8,423 bases of DNA, from the NCBI GenBank assembly GCA_023391175.1, contig JAEWBL010000308.1, positions 1 to 8,423 on the forward strand, read 5' to 3'. Of the stretch, positions 1 through 7,840 are shown piece by piece. The notes beneath the pieces were generated by a model that worked only from the letters and a program-made list of their open reading frames with translations, was not told the origin of the DNA and did not search any database. The translations under genes were made by a program, and so were the position numbers. The DNA comes from Pseudomonadota bacterium. GTDB lineage: Bacteria; Pseudomonadota; Alphaproteobacteria; Rhizobiales; Xanthobacteraceae. Position 1 is the first letter of the stretch; every line of letters begins with the position of its first letter.

Positions 1-1499
1 CCTATGTGCTGGGCCACGCGGAGGCGGAGATTGTCGTCTGCGAGGACCAGGAGCAGGTGGACAAGGTGCTGGAGCGGCGGGCCGAACTGCCGAAGCTCCG
101 GCGCATCGTGGTGGTGGAGAAGAAAGGCCTGCGGACCTATGCGGGCGGCGAGGTGATCGCCTTCGACACGATGATCGAGATGGGCGCCGCCCACCGCGCC
201 GCGCACCCCGGCCTGATCGACGCCGCGCTGGCGCGCCAGTCGCTCGCCGACGTGGCGCTGATGATCTACACCTCCGGCTCCACCGGAAAGCCCAAGGGGG
301 CGATGCTCACCTATCGCAACCTGCGCGCCGAGGCGATCGCGCTCACGGAGCGCCTTCGGCTCGACGAGACCACCACCCACGTTTCCTATCTGCCGCTTTG
401 CCACGTGGCCGAGCAGATGCTCACCACCATGGCGCCCATCTATCTGGGCTCGCAGGTGAATTTCGGCGAGAGCATCCGCACCATCCAGGAAGATTTGCGG
501 GAAGTTGCCCCCTCCATGTTCCTCGGCGTGCCGCGCATCTGGGAGAAGCTGGCCGCCTCTATCACCATCAAGATGATGGAGGCGGGCGGCCTGCGCCGGG
601 CGCTGTACGAGCGCCTCGTGAAGGCGTGCGAGCCGTTCGCCGAAAAGCATCCGTCGCGTCGCTCGCTGCAGGAACGGGCGATCTTCTTGGTGGCCTACCT
701 GCTCTTCTTCCGTGCCTTGCAGAACTTCATTGGCCTCCGGCGCGCCAAGGTGGCGATGACCGGTGCCGCGCCGATCTCGCCCAATATCGTGCGCTTCTTC
801 CGCACGCTCGGTGTGCCTCTTGTGGAAGTCTATGGCGCCACCGAGACCACCGGCATGTGCACCGGCCAGCGCCTCACTGATCTCCGCCCCGGCTGCGTCG
901 GCCCGGCGGCGGAGGGCGTCGAGGTGAAGCTCGGCTCGCACAACGAGCTTCTGGTGAAGGGCGACCTCGTGTTCGCCGGCTACTACCGCAATGAGGAGGC
1001 GACGACGGCGGCGCTCCGCGACGGCTGGCTCCACACCGGCGACGTGGTGGAGATGGTGGGCGATCAGGTGAAGATCGTGGATCGCCTGAAGGACATCATG
1101 ATTACCGCCGGCGGCAAGAATTTGAGCCCGTCGGAGATCGAGAACGTCGCGAAATCGAGCGTCTTCATCAAGGAATGCATCGTCATCGGCGAGGCACGCA
1201 AATATGTCTCCGCCCTCATCCAGATCGATTTCGAGACGGTGGGCAAATGGGCGGAGGAGAAGGCGATTTCCTACACCAACTTCCGCAATCTCGTGGAGAA
1301 CCCGCAGGTTCGCGCGCTGATCGAGGGCGAGATCGCCAAGGCCAATGGGGAATTGGCGCAGGTGTCCCACATCCGTCGCTTCCACCTCCTCACCAAGGAG
1401 CTGGACCACGACGATGACGAGGTGACGGCGACCATGAAGATCCGCCGTTCCAACATCCAGAAGAAATACGCCACCGAGATCGAAGGCCTCTACGCCTGA
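1..1499 (+). CDS. Long-chain acyl-CoA synthetase (AMP-forming), 5'-truncated by window edge
   Basis: Adenylate-forming enzyme that activates a fatty acid to acyl-CoA using ATP and CoA, the entry step to the beta-oxidation genes that follow. The reading frame is already open at base 3 (Tyr, then Val at base 6), so the GTG at 6 is an internal codon and roughly the first 100-140 residues are missing. Counting that Val as residue 1, visible motifs are the phosphate-binding YTSGSTGKPKG (88-98), YGATETTG (276-283), WLHTGD (341-346), DRLKDIMITAGGKN (359-372) and a C-terminal MKIRR (477-481) carrying the likely catalytic Lys478. The insert between the first two motifs and the 'TMKIRR' ending resemble the large FAA1/FadD15-type long-chain synthetases rather than short-chain acetyl-CoA synthetases. 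The frame ends in TGA, 24 bp before the thiolase. Family assignment is firm; acyl chain length cannot be read from the sequence. Confidence 0.93.
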   Translation, partial: YVLGHAEAEIVVCEDQEQVDKVLERRAELPKLRRIVVVEKKGLRTYAGGEVIAFDTMIEMGAAHRAAHPGLIDAALARQSLADVALMIYTSGSTGKPKGAMLTYRNLRAEAIALTERLRLDETTTHVSYLPLCHVAEQMLTTMAPIYLGSQVNFGESIRTIQEDLREVAPSMFLGVPRIWEKLAASITIKMMEAGGLRRALYERLVKACEPFAEKHPSRRSLQERAIFLVAYLLFFRALQNFIGLRRAKVAMTGAAPISPNIVRFFRTLGVPLVEVYGATETTGMCTGQRLTDLRPGCVGPAAEGVEVKLGSHNELLVKGDLVFAGYYRNEEATTAALRDGWLHTGDVVEMVGDQVKIVDRLKDIMITAGGKNLSPSEIENVAKSSVFIKECIVIGEARKYVSALIQIDFETVGKWAEEKAISYTNFRNLVENPQVRALIEGEIAKANGELAQVSHIRRFHLLTKELDHDDDEVTATMKIRRSNIQKKYATEIEGLYA

Positions 1500-1512
1500 G
1501 CTTCGGGGCTGC

Positions 1513-1517
1513 AAGGA
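1513..1517 (+). promoter_or_regulatory. Ribosome binding site of the thiolase gene
   Basis: AAGGA lies 6 nt before the ATG at 1524, in the 24-bp gap after the acyl-CoA synthetase stop. It supports that ATG as the start and independent ribosome loading on a shared transcript. Confidence 0.7.
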
Positions 1518-1523
1518 TTCTCC

Positions 1524-2732
<1,209 letters not shown>

Positions 2733-2735
2733 GCC

Positions 2736-3653
2736 ATGCTGCGCACCGAGATCGACGGCGACGGCATCACCATTCTCATCCTCGACCAGCCCGGCCGGTC
2801 GGTGAACACGCTCGGCTGGGGGCTGGTGGATGCGCTGGAGGCCGAGGTGGAACGGCTGGCGGCGGATGGCGCCGTCTCCGGCCTCATCGTCACCTCTGGA
2901 AAGTCCTCCTTCCTCGCCGGGGCGGACCTTTCGATCATGAACGGCCTTGCGGCGTCGGACGTGACATTGCCGGAAGCGGCGCGCCGCATCGGTCGCATGG
3001 GCGCGCTGTTCCGCAGGCTGGAGACGTGCGGCAAGCCGGTGGTCGCCGCCGCGCCGGGCACCGCGCTAGGCGCAGGGCTGGAGCTGATGCTCGCCTGCCA
3101 TCACCGCCTCGCCGCCGACAATCCCAAGGGGCTGTTCGGTTTGCCGGAGGTGACGCTCGGCATCCTGCCCGGCGCGGGCGGCACCCAGCGCGTGCTGCGC
3201 CGCCTCGGCATCGCCGCCGCCTTGCCGATCCTGCTGGAGGGTCGCGCCATGGGCGCCGCAGAGGCACAGACGGCCGGGCTGATCGATGCGATTGTGGCGC
3301 CGGACGATCTCATCCCCGCAGCGAAGGCGGCCCTGCGCGAGGGCCGGGTGAGCGCCGTCGCGGCATGGGATGTGAAGGGCTTCCGCCTGCCCGGCCTCGC
3401 GCCTACAAGCACCGCCGCGGGAGACCTTTTCGCCCTCTGGAACGCCCGCGTGCTGGCGCGCACCAAGGGGGAAGACCCCGCGCCGCGCGCCATCCTCTCC
3501 TGCGTGTTCGAGGGCGCACGCCTGCCCATGGACACGGCGCTGAAGGTGGAGCGCGATTATTGCGCCCGCCTCATCCAAAGCGCACAGGCGCAGGAGAAGA
3601 TCGCCGCCTTCTTCGCCCGCCAGGCCGCGAAGGGGGGCGGAGCGACGCCTTAG
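2736..3653 (+). CDS. Enoyl-CoA hydratase; stand-alone N-terminal half of a FadB/FadJ-type protein
   Basis: Crotonase-fold protein of 305 residues that would hydrate trans-2-enoyl-CoA to 3-hydroxyacyl-CoA. The oxyanion-hole segments are [10 protein letters not shown] (59-68) and GTALGAGLE (108-116). Two glutamates match the catalytic pair of FadB-type hydratases: Glu116 (GAGLE) and Glu138 ([12 protein letters not shown]). After the ~190-residue crotonase core comes [10 protein letters not shown] (211-220), then [19 protein letters not shown] (248-266). These match my recollection of the linker preceding the NAD-binding 3-hydroxyacyl-CoA dehydrogenase domain in ~700-residue FadB/FadJ proteins. 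Here the protein ends soon after the linker and no dehydrogenase domain follows in any frame, so it is either a naturally split FadJ or a truncated gene. It is intact over its length, and its ATG lies 3 bp after the thiolase stop without a strong ribosome site, suggesting coupled translation. Hydratase activity is likely; the 'half FadJ' origin is inference. Confidence 0.85.
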   Translation: MLRTEIDGDGITILILDQPGRSVNTLGWGLVDALEAEVERLAADGAVSGLIVTSGKSSFLAGADLSIMNGLAASDVTLPEAARRIGRMGALFRRLETCGKPVVAAAPGTALGAGLELMLACHHRLAADNPKGLFGLPEVTLGILPGAGGTQRVLRRLGIAAALPILLEGRAMGAAEAQTAGLIDAIVAPDDLIPAAKAALREGRVSAVAAWDVKGFRLPGLAPTSTAAGDLFALWNARVLARTKGEDPAPRAILSCVFEGARLPMDTALKVERDYCARLIQSAQAQEKIAAFFARQAAKGGGATP

Positions 3654-3657
3654 GCGG

Positions 3658-3770
3658 TTGTCATCCCCCGGCTTGTCCGGGGGATCCACTTGGCCGCTAG
3701 AAGAGTGCCCGATTGCGAAGCACCGACCGGGCGGCGCGGTGGATGCCCCGGACGAGCCGGGGCATGACGG
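3658..3770. repeat. Pair of inverted REP-like palindromes (BIME-like element)
   Basis: Two 40-nt arms in opposite orientation (3658-3697 and 3731-3770) match at 32 of 40 positions when one is reverse-complemented. Each holds a perfect 9-bp hairpin with a 5-nt loop: ATCCCCCGG/CCGGGGGAT around CTTGT (3663-3685), and ATGCCCCGG/CCGGGGCAT around ACGAG (3743-3765). The arm bases that differ between copies change on both sides of each stem, so pairing is kept. This resembles the extragenic palindromes with a CCGGCTTGTCCGG-like core that are common in alphaproteobacterial genomes (recollection, not searched). The first hairpin begins 10 bp after the hydratase stop and could also end or stabilise that transcript, though no T-run follows. 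The two arms could pair with each other in a longer cruciform. Target-site duplications and transposase genes are not evident. Confidence 0.8.
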
Positions 3771-3813
3771 TTCGAAATTCACAAACGAGACGGCGGCCCC
3801 GCCGCACCAGAAC

Positions 3814-3818
3814 AAGGA
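3814..3818 (+). promoter_or_regulatory. Ribosome binding site deciding the start of the nitronate monooxygenase-family gene
   Basis: AAGGA lies 7 nt before ATG 3826. It favours this start over an open in-frame extension reaching back to 3658, which would be translated straight through the palindromic repeats. Confidence 0.7.
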
Positions 3819-3825
3819 CCACCCC

Positions 3826-4770
3826 ATGCCGCTTCCCGCCGCCTTCGAGGGCCGCCTGAAAATCCCCGCGGTCGCCGCACCCATGTTCCTCACCTCCGGC
3901 CCGGATCTCGTGGTGGAGGTCTCGCGCTCCGGCATGGTGGGCACCTTTCCGGCGCTGAACGCCCGCACCAGCGAGGGCTTCCGTGACTGGGTGCGCGAGA
4001 TAAAGGCGCGCCTCGCGGAGACGCCGGATGCGGCGCCGTTCGGCGTCAACCTCATCGTCCACAAGTCCAACCCGCGGCTGGAGGCGGACCTCGCCATCTG
4101 CGTCGAGGAGAAGGTCCCGCTCATCATCACCTCCCTCGGCGCGGTGCCGGACCTCGTGAAGGCGGTGCATTCCTATGGCGGAGTCGTGTTCCACGATGTC
4201 ATCAGCCGCCGCCATGCGGAGAAGGCAGCGGAAGCCGGCGTGGATGGCATCATCGCCGTGTCCGCCGGCGCGGGCGGCCATGCGGGGCAGATCAGTCCCT
4301 TCGCCCTCGTCACCGAGATAAGGCAAGTGTTCGCCGGCACCATCCTGATGGCCGGCGCCATCAACACCGGCGCCCAGATCCTCGCCGCCCGCGCGGCGGG
4401 GGCGGACCTCGCCTACATGGGCACGCGCTTCATCGCCACGCGCGAGGCCATGGTGCCGCAGGAATTCAAGGACATGATCCTGTCCTCCTCGGCGGCCGAC
4501 ATCCTCTACACGCCGGCCATCAGCGGCGTGAACGCCAACTTCATGAAGCCCAGCATCCGCGCCGCCGGGCTCGACCCGGACAATCTCCAGGGCCATGCCA
4601 AGCTCGACATGTCCAACGAGGCGAAGGCGTGGAAGACCGTGTGGTCGGCGGGGCAGGGGGTGGGCGGCATCGCCGACCTGCCCGGCGCGGCCGAGCTGTG
4701 CGCGCGGCTTAGGGAGGAATATCGCGCAGCGCTCAAGGCGCTGACGTCGGACGCGTTCGCAGGGGCCTGA
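3826..4770 (+). CDS. Nitronate monooxygenase / 2-nitropropane dioxygenase family flavoenzyme
   Basis: TIM-barrel FMN enzyme of 314 residues, the normal length for the family. Characterised members oxidise alkyl nitronates such as propionate 3-nitronate; the same fold also includes FabK-type enoyl-ACP reductases, so the substrate is not settled. Seen in the sequence: IPAVAAPMF near the N-terminus (13-21), GVNLIVHKSNPR (73-84), the GAGGHAG loop (148-154) with the conserved His152, the phosphate-binding AGAINTG (176-182), and AYMGTRFIAT (196-205). The start at ATG 3826 is supported by AAGGA 7 nt upstream; an in-frame extension of 56 codons back to 3658 is rejected because it runs through the repeat. 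The gene lies 172 bp after the hydratase, separated by the repeat pair, so it may have its own promoter, which I could not identify. The beta-oxidation neighbours suggest a role with acyl-CoA-derived or nitro-fatty substrates, but that is only context. Confidence 0.88.
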   Translation: MPLPAAFEGRLKIPAVAAPMFLTSGPDLVVEVSRSGMVGTFPALNARTSEGFRDWVREIKARLAETPDAAPFGVNLIVHKSNPRLEADLAICVEEKVPLIITSLGAVPDLVKAVHSYGGVVFHDVISRRHAEKAAEAGVDGIIAVSAGAGGHAGQISPFALVTEIRQVFAGTILMAGAINTGAQILAARAAGADLAYMGTRFIATREAMVPQEFKDMILSSSAADILYTPAISGVNANFMKPSIRAAGLDPDNLQGHAKLDMSNEAKAWKTVWSAGQGVGGIADLPGAAELCARLREEYRAALKALTSDAFAGA

Positions 4771-4796
4771 GCGGGCAAGCGGCTTGGTCCATCGTC

Positions 4797-4819
4797 GCCC
4801 TCCGGCTCGACCGGAGGGC
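4797..4819 (+). repeat. REP-like hairpin downstream of the flavoenzyme gene (possible terminator)
   Basis: Perfect 9-bp stem GCCCTCCGG/CCGGAGGGC with loop CTCGA, starting 26 bp after the stop codon at 4770. Its core CCGGCTCGACCGG differs by one base from the CCGGCTCGTCCGG core of the right-hand palindrome at 3743-3765 (read on the minus strand), while the outer stem differs in a paired way. It looks like a third, diverged member of the same repeat family. There is no T-run after it, so an intrinsic terminator of standard type is not shown, but a transcript-end hairpin is plausible. Confidence 0.6.
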
Positions 4820-4851
4820 CCATGCGGGGGCGGGCCACACGGCGGAAATAG

Positions 4852-4866
4852 GGCTCGGTTCGAGCC
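4852..4866. repeat. Short perfect inverted repeat
   Basis: GGCTCG, then loop GTT, then CGAGCC. Read on the minus strand the neighbourhood gives CCGGCTCGAACCG, close to the core of the hairpin at 4797-4819, so it may be the decayed inverted partner of that element. The stem is only 6 bp, so chance is possible in such GC-rich DNA. Confidence 0.35.
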
Positions 4867-4948
4867 GGGCGCACGGCGGCCTGGCATGGACCTGCGCCCA
4901 TGACGGCGCTACGGTCCGGCTTCCGCTTGCTGCCCCGATGCCCGCCTC

Positions 4949-6112
4949 ATGCCCGTTTCCGGAACACACTTCATCGATCCGCCCCACGCCGATCCTCCGC
5001 TGGGGCGCGTGACGAGCCTCGACGGCCTGCGTGGCTTCGCCTCCTGCACCGTCGCGATCTTCCATTTCTTCTACGCCTTCGTGCCCGGCCCTTTCCGCTC
5101 CTGGGGGCGCGAGGGGTTCTCGGTGTCGGATACGCCGCTGGCGGTGCTGTGGAACGGGCATTTCTCGGTGGCCGTCTTCTTCGCCTTGAGCGGTTTCGTG
5201 CTGGCCGCCTCGGCGCCGCGCACGCTGAAGGAAGCGCCGCTCTTGATCGGCTTGCGCTACTTCCGCCTCGCCCTCCCAGCGCTCGCCGGTTCGCTCATCG
5301 CCTGGTTCTGGATCGCCGGCTTTCCCGAGGCAGGCAAGGCGGCGCAGGCGCTCTCCGGCAGTTCCTGGTTCCGCTGGACCCACCAGCCGCCCATCCCGCC
5401 TTTGTGGCAAGCGGCGTGGGAGGGGGCGGTTCAGGTGTTCGTGGAGACGGGCAAACCCCTCTTCGACAATCCGTTGTGGACCATGCGTATCGAGCTGATG
5501 GGCTCGTTCCTCATCTATGGCGGCTATGCCCTTGTGCGTGGGCAGGCGCGCGTGCCGGCGCTGGTCGCGGGCCTGCTCGGCCTCGCCGTCGCCGGCAACT
5601 TTTCGCTCGCCGCCTTCTGCGGTGGCGCGCTGGTGTTCGAGCTGCGCGGCTGGCTCCGGCCCATGCCGGTGGCGGGCACGCTGCTCGCGCTTCTCGGCCT
5701 CGTGCTCGGCGCCACCTATCCCGGCCATGCGGATGGGCCGGGCCTCGCCGATGCCGTTCTCTCCCGCCTCGGCGGCGCAGGATGGCGGGAGGCGGGGGCG
5801 CTCCTCGTCATCGTCGCGTTCCTCACCACGCCCTGGCTGCGCGACCTGTTCGAGCGGCCGGCGCTGCAGCATCTCGGCGCGCTCTCCTTCCCGCTCTATC
5901 TGGTGCATGTGCCGCTGATCGTGGGGCCGGCGGCCTGGGCCTTCGTGCATTTTGCGCCGCTCGGCGTGGGAGGGCTCGCGCTCCTGTTCGCGCTCACGGC
6001 GCTGGCGACCTTTGCGCTCGCCAGCCTGTTCCTCGCCGTGGTGGAGCGGCCGGTGCTCGATGGCCTGCACGCCGTGCGCAAATGGGGACGGGCGCGGCTC
6101 GCCGCGGCGTGA
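4949..6112 (+). CDS. Acyltransferase-3 family integral membrane protein
   Basis: Polytopic inner-membrane protein of 387 residues of the acyltransferase 3 (OafA/NodX-like) family, which transfers acetyl or other acyl groups to extracytoplasmic sugars, lipids or polysaccharides. Hallmarks: SLDGLRGFASCTVAIFHFF (23-41) with the conserved His39, FFALSGFVLAAS (77-88), arginine-rich RYFRLALP (103-110), NPLWTMRIELMGS (174-186), FPLYLVHVPL (314-323) and the closing VERPVLDGL (365-373). About ten hydrophobic stretches alternate with short loops. The ATG at 4949 gives a normal N-terminus but has no clear ribosome site; a GTG at 5009 just before SLDGLRG is the main alternative start. No sugar or polysaccharide gene is nearby, so the acceptor is unknown. 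The stop lies 7 bp from the convergent allA stop. Family assignment is strong, specific function unknown. Confidence 0.88.
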   Translation: MPVSGTHFIDPPHADPPLGRVTSLDGLRGFASCTVAIFHFFYAFVPGPFRSWGREGFSVSDTPLAVLWNGHFSVAVFFALSGFVLAASAPRTLKEAPLLIGLRYFRLALPALAGSLIAWFWIAGFPEAGKAAQALSGSSWFRWTHQPPIPPLWQAAWEGAVQVFVETGKPLFDNPLWTMRIELMGSFLIYGGYALVRGQARVPALVAGLLGLAVAGNFSLAAFCGGALVFELRGWLRPMPVAGTLLALLGLVLGATYPGHADGPGLADAVLSRLGGAGWREAGALLVIVAFLTTPWLRDLFERPALQHLGALSFPLYLVHVPLIVGPAAWAFVHFAPLGVGGLALLFALTALATFALASLFLAVVERPVLDGLHAVRKWGRARLAAA

Positions 6113-6119
6113 GAGCGGG

Positions 6120-6593
6120 TCAGATCGCCACCGCCAGCGGCGGCATGGCGATCACCTCCTCGTCGTCCGGCCCGTAGTCGCGCCACATGAGCAGCGCGAA
6201 CGGGGCCGGGGCATCGAGCACAGTCAGCGGCGCGTGCCAGGTGCCCGGCGCCAGCGTGATGCACTGTCCCGGCGCGGGCAGGAAGGCTTCCGCCGCCGCG
6301 AGGTCCGGCCCGTCCTCGGCCGTGCCCGGTGCCACCACGATCACCCAGCGGGCCGCCGCCATGGGCACGAAGCTCTGGGAGGTGAAGACGTGCCGCTCGA
6401 TCACGCTAACCGCCACCGGCTGAGGCACCGGTGCGGCGAGGATGAGGGAGAGGCTCGCGGGCACACCCGGCCGCAGGTTCGCGAGACCGGTGTCGAACGA
6501 GGTGCGCACACCCACCGTCTCCGGCACGGCGAACACCTCGCCAAAGGGCGCGAAGGCCTCCGCCGTCAGCGGGCGCGGAAAGAGAGGCGTCAC
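6120..6593 (-). CDS. allA: Ureidoglycolate lyase
   Basis: Cytoplasmic enzyme that splits (S)-ureidoglycolate to glyoxylate and urea, the last step of one branch of allantoin breakdown. From the GTG start at 6593 the protein is 157 residues, close to the ~160 usual for AllA. Signature segments are AEAFAPFGEV (11-20), IERHVFTSQSFVPM (65-78) and LAPGTWHAPL (114-123), within a small cupin-like fold. The GTG overlaps the stop of the upstream hydrolase gene as GTGA, and there is no independent ribosome site, so coupled translation is likely. An open in-frame extension to 6653 would add 20 arginine- and glycine-rich residues inside the hydrolase gene and is rejected. It is the last gene of the minus-strand operon; its final codons lie within a strong hairpin (6123-6153). 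Confidence 0.88.
   Translation of the reverse strand: MTPLFPRPLTAEAFAPFGEVFAVPETVGVRTSFDTGLANLRPGVPASLSLILAAPVPQPVAVSVIERHVFTSQSFVPMAAARWVIVVAPGTAEDGPDLAAAEAFLPAPGQCITLAPGTWHAPLTVLDAPAPFALLMWRDYGPDDEEVIAMPPLAVAI
6123..6153. other. Strong hairpin at the convergent gene junction
   Basis: GATCGCCA and CCGCC pair with GGCGG and TGGCGATC around a 3-nt AGC loop, with a 2-nt CA bulge on one side: 13 base pairs in all. It starts 11 bp after the acyltransferase stop and occupies the last codons of allA, so it would form in transcripts from both strands. Neither side has a T-run, so a role in ending transcription or protecting 3' ends is a suggestion. The same bases encode AllA's alanine- and proline-rich tail, so coding bias alone might explain part of it. 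Confidence 0.5.
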
Positions 6594-7840
6594 GCGCCGC
6601 CGCCCGCCACCGCGAGAACCGCATGCAGCAGCACGTTGGCCCCGGCGGCGCACTCTTCCGGCTTGGCGGATTCCAGCTCGTTGTGGCTCACGCCGTCCTT
6701 GCAGGGCACGAAGATCATGGCCGTGGGCACCACGGTGGCGAGGTGGAAGCTGTCATGCCCCGCGCCGGAGACGATGGGCCGGTGCGGCAGGCCGAGCCGG
6801 TCGGCGGCGGCGGCGATGGCGCCGGTCATGGCCGGATCAAAATGGGTGGGTTCCTTGCGCCAGATGGTGTCGAGGCGGACGTTCACCTTCCGCCGCGCGG
6901 CGATCTCCTTCACCTGCGCCTGAAGTCCCTTGTCGAGGGCGTCGAGGATGGCGGCGTCGGGCGTGCGGAACTCGCCTGAAAAGGCGATCTCGCCGGGGAT
7001 CACATTGCGCGAGGGCCGCGCGATCACGGCCTCGCCGACACTGCCCACCGCATTCGGCCCGTGCGCCTTGGCGAGGCTTTCGATGGCGAGCACGATCTCG
7101 GACAAGGCGGCGAGCGCATCCTTCCTCAGGTGCATGGGCGTGGAGCCCGTGTGGCTCTCGAAGCCGGTGATGCGGCCGTCGTACCAGATGATGCCCTGCC
7201 CGTGCTCCACCACGCCGATGAGAAGGCCCTCCGCCTCCAGGATCGGCCCCTGTTCGATGTGGAGTTCGAGGAAGCCCGAGAACTTCTGCGCGCCCACCGC
7301 CTCCAGCCCGCGATAGCCGATGGCATCCAGCGCCGCGCCGACGCTGATCCCATCCGCATCGGTCCGGGCGAGGATATCGGCGACCGGCAGGTCGGCCACG
7401 TAGCCCGCCGAGCCCATCATGGCCGGGGCGAAGCGGGAGCCTTCCTCGTTGGTCCAGTTGCAGACGCAGATGGGTGCGTCGGTCTCGATGCCGGCGTCGT
7501 TGAGCGTGCGCACCACCTCCAGCGCCGCCATCACGCCCAATATGCCGTCGAACTTGCCGCCGGTGGGCTGGGTGTCGAGGTGGGAGCCGATGCCGAGCGG
7601 CGGCTTCGTCATGTCCTTGCCCGGCCGCAGGGCGAACATGTTGCCGAGGCCGTCCACGCTCACGGTGCAGCCGGCGGCCTCGCAGGCGGCGCGGAACCAG
7701 TCGCGCACCTGCCGGTCTTCCTCGCTCAGCGTCAGGCGGCGCACGCCGCCTTTCTCGGTGCCGCCGAAGCGGGCGGTCTCGATGATGGTGCTCCAGAGGC
7801 GGTCGGCGTTGATCGTGAGGTTGGTAGCGGGCGCGGACAT
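6590..7840 (-). CDS. M20-family Zn-dependent amidohydrolase (carbamoylase / allantoate amidohydrolase group)
   Basis: Dinuclear metal amidohydrolase of 416 residues, normal length for the hydantoinase/carbamoylase family. Such enzymes hydrolyse N-carbamoyl amino acids, beta-ureidopropionate, allantoate or ureidoglycolate with release of ammonia and CO2. Metal-ligand motifs are GIGSHLDTQPTGGKFDG (83-99; His87, bridging Asp98), NEEGSRF (131-137; Glu132/Glu133), LELHIEQGP (191-199; His194) and GVSHNELE (383-390; His386). GAGHDS (359-364) also fits. The QPTGGKFDG form resembles L-carbamoylases and ureidopropionases more than E. coli AllC as I recall it, yet the gene is coupled to allA, so a ureide is the likely substrate class. 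The ATG at 7840 shares its A with the transporter stop (TGATG), with GGTGA 4 nt upstream; a TTG at 7843 is a less likely start. Its own stop overlaps the allA GTG. Confidence 0.87.
   Translation of the reverse strand: MSAPATNLTINADRLWSTIIETARFGGTEKGGVRRLTLSEEDRQVRDWFRAACEAAGCTVSVDGLGNMFALRPGKDMTKPPLGIGSHLDTQPTGGKFDGILGVMAALEVVRTLNDAGIETDAPICVCNWTNEEGSRFAPAMMGSAGYVADLPVADILARTDADGISVGAALDAIGYRGLEAVGAQKFSGFLELHIEQGPILEAEGLLIGVVEHGQGIIWYDGRITGFESHTGSTPMHLRKDALAALSEIVLAIESLAKAHGPNAVGSVGEAVIARPSRNVIPGEIAFSGEFRTPDAAILDALDKGLQAQVKEIAARRKVNVRLDTIWRKEPTHFDPAMTGAIAAAADRLGLPHRPIVSGAGHDSFHLATVVPTAMIFVPCKDGVSHNELESAKPEECAAGANVLLHAVLAVAGGGA

Larger units (their letters stand above)
4771..4948. other. Intergenic region between the flavoenzyme and acyltransferase genes
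   Basis: This 178-bp gap holds two hairpins (4797-4819 and 4852-4866), listed separately. I see no convincing -35/-10 pair and no strong ribosome site before the acyltransferase ATG. A short overlapping frame starting at 4900 is not credible as a gene. Confidence 0.5.

Noticed and set aside
3770..3800. Slightly AT-richer stretch before the flavoenzyme gene as a promoter
   Set aside because: No pair of recognisable -35/-10 elements with proper spacing could be made out, so it is not listed as a promoter.
3658..3825. 56-codon N-terminal extension of the nitronate monooxygenase-family gene
   Set aside because: It would be translated through the palindromic repeats, lacks family similarity, and a good ribosome site precedes the ATG at 3826, where the usual N-terminus begins.
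3697..4887. 396-codon minus-strand open frame opposite the flavoenzyme
   Set aside because: Antisense shadow with biased composition and no recognisable domain, also crossing the palindromic repeat and hairpin regions.
4733..6070. 445-codon minus-strand open frame opposite the acyltransferase
   Set aside because: Low-complexity Arg/Glu/His/Ala/Gly/Pro composition typical of antisense frames; the + strand encodes a clear membrane protein with conserved motifs.
6594..6653. 20-codon N-terminal extension of allA
   Set aside because: Arginine/glycine-rich sequence inside the hydrolase gene; the GTG at 6593 overlaps the hydrolase stop and gives the family's usual start and length.
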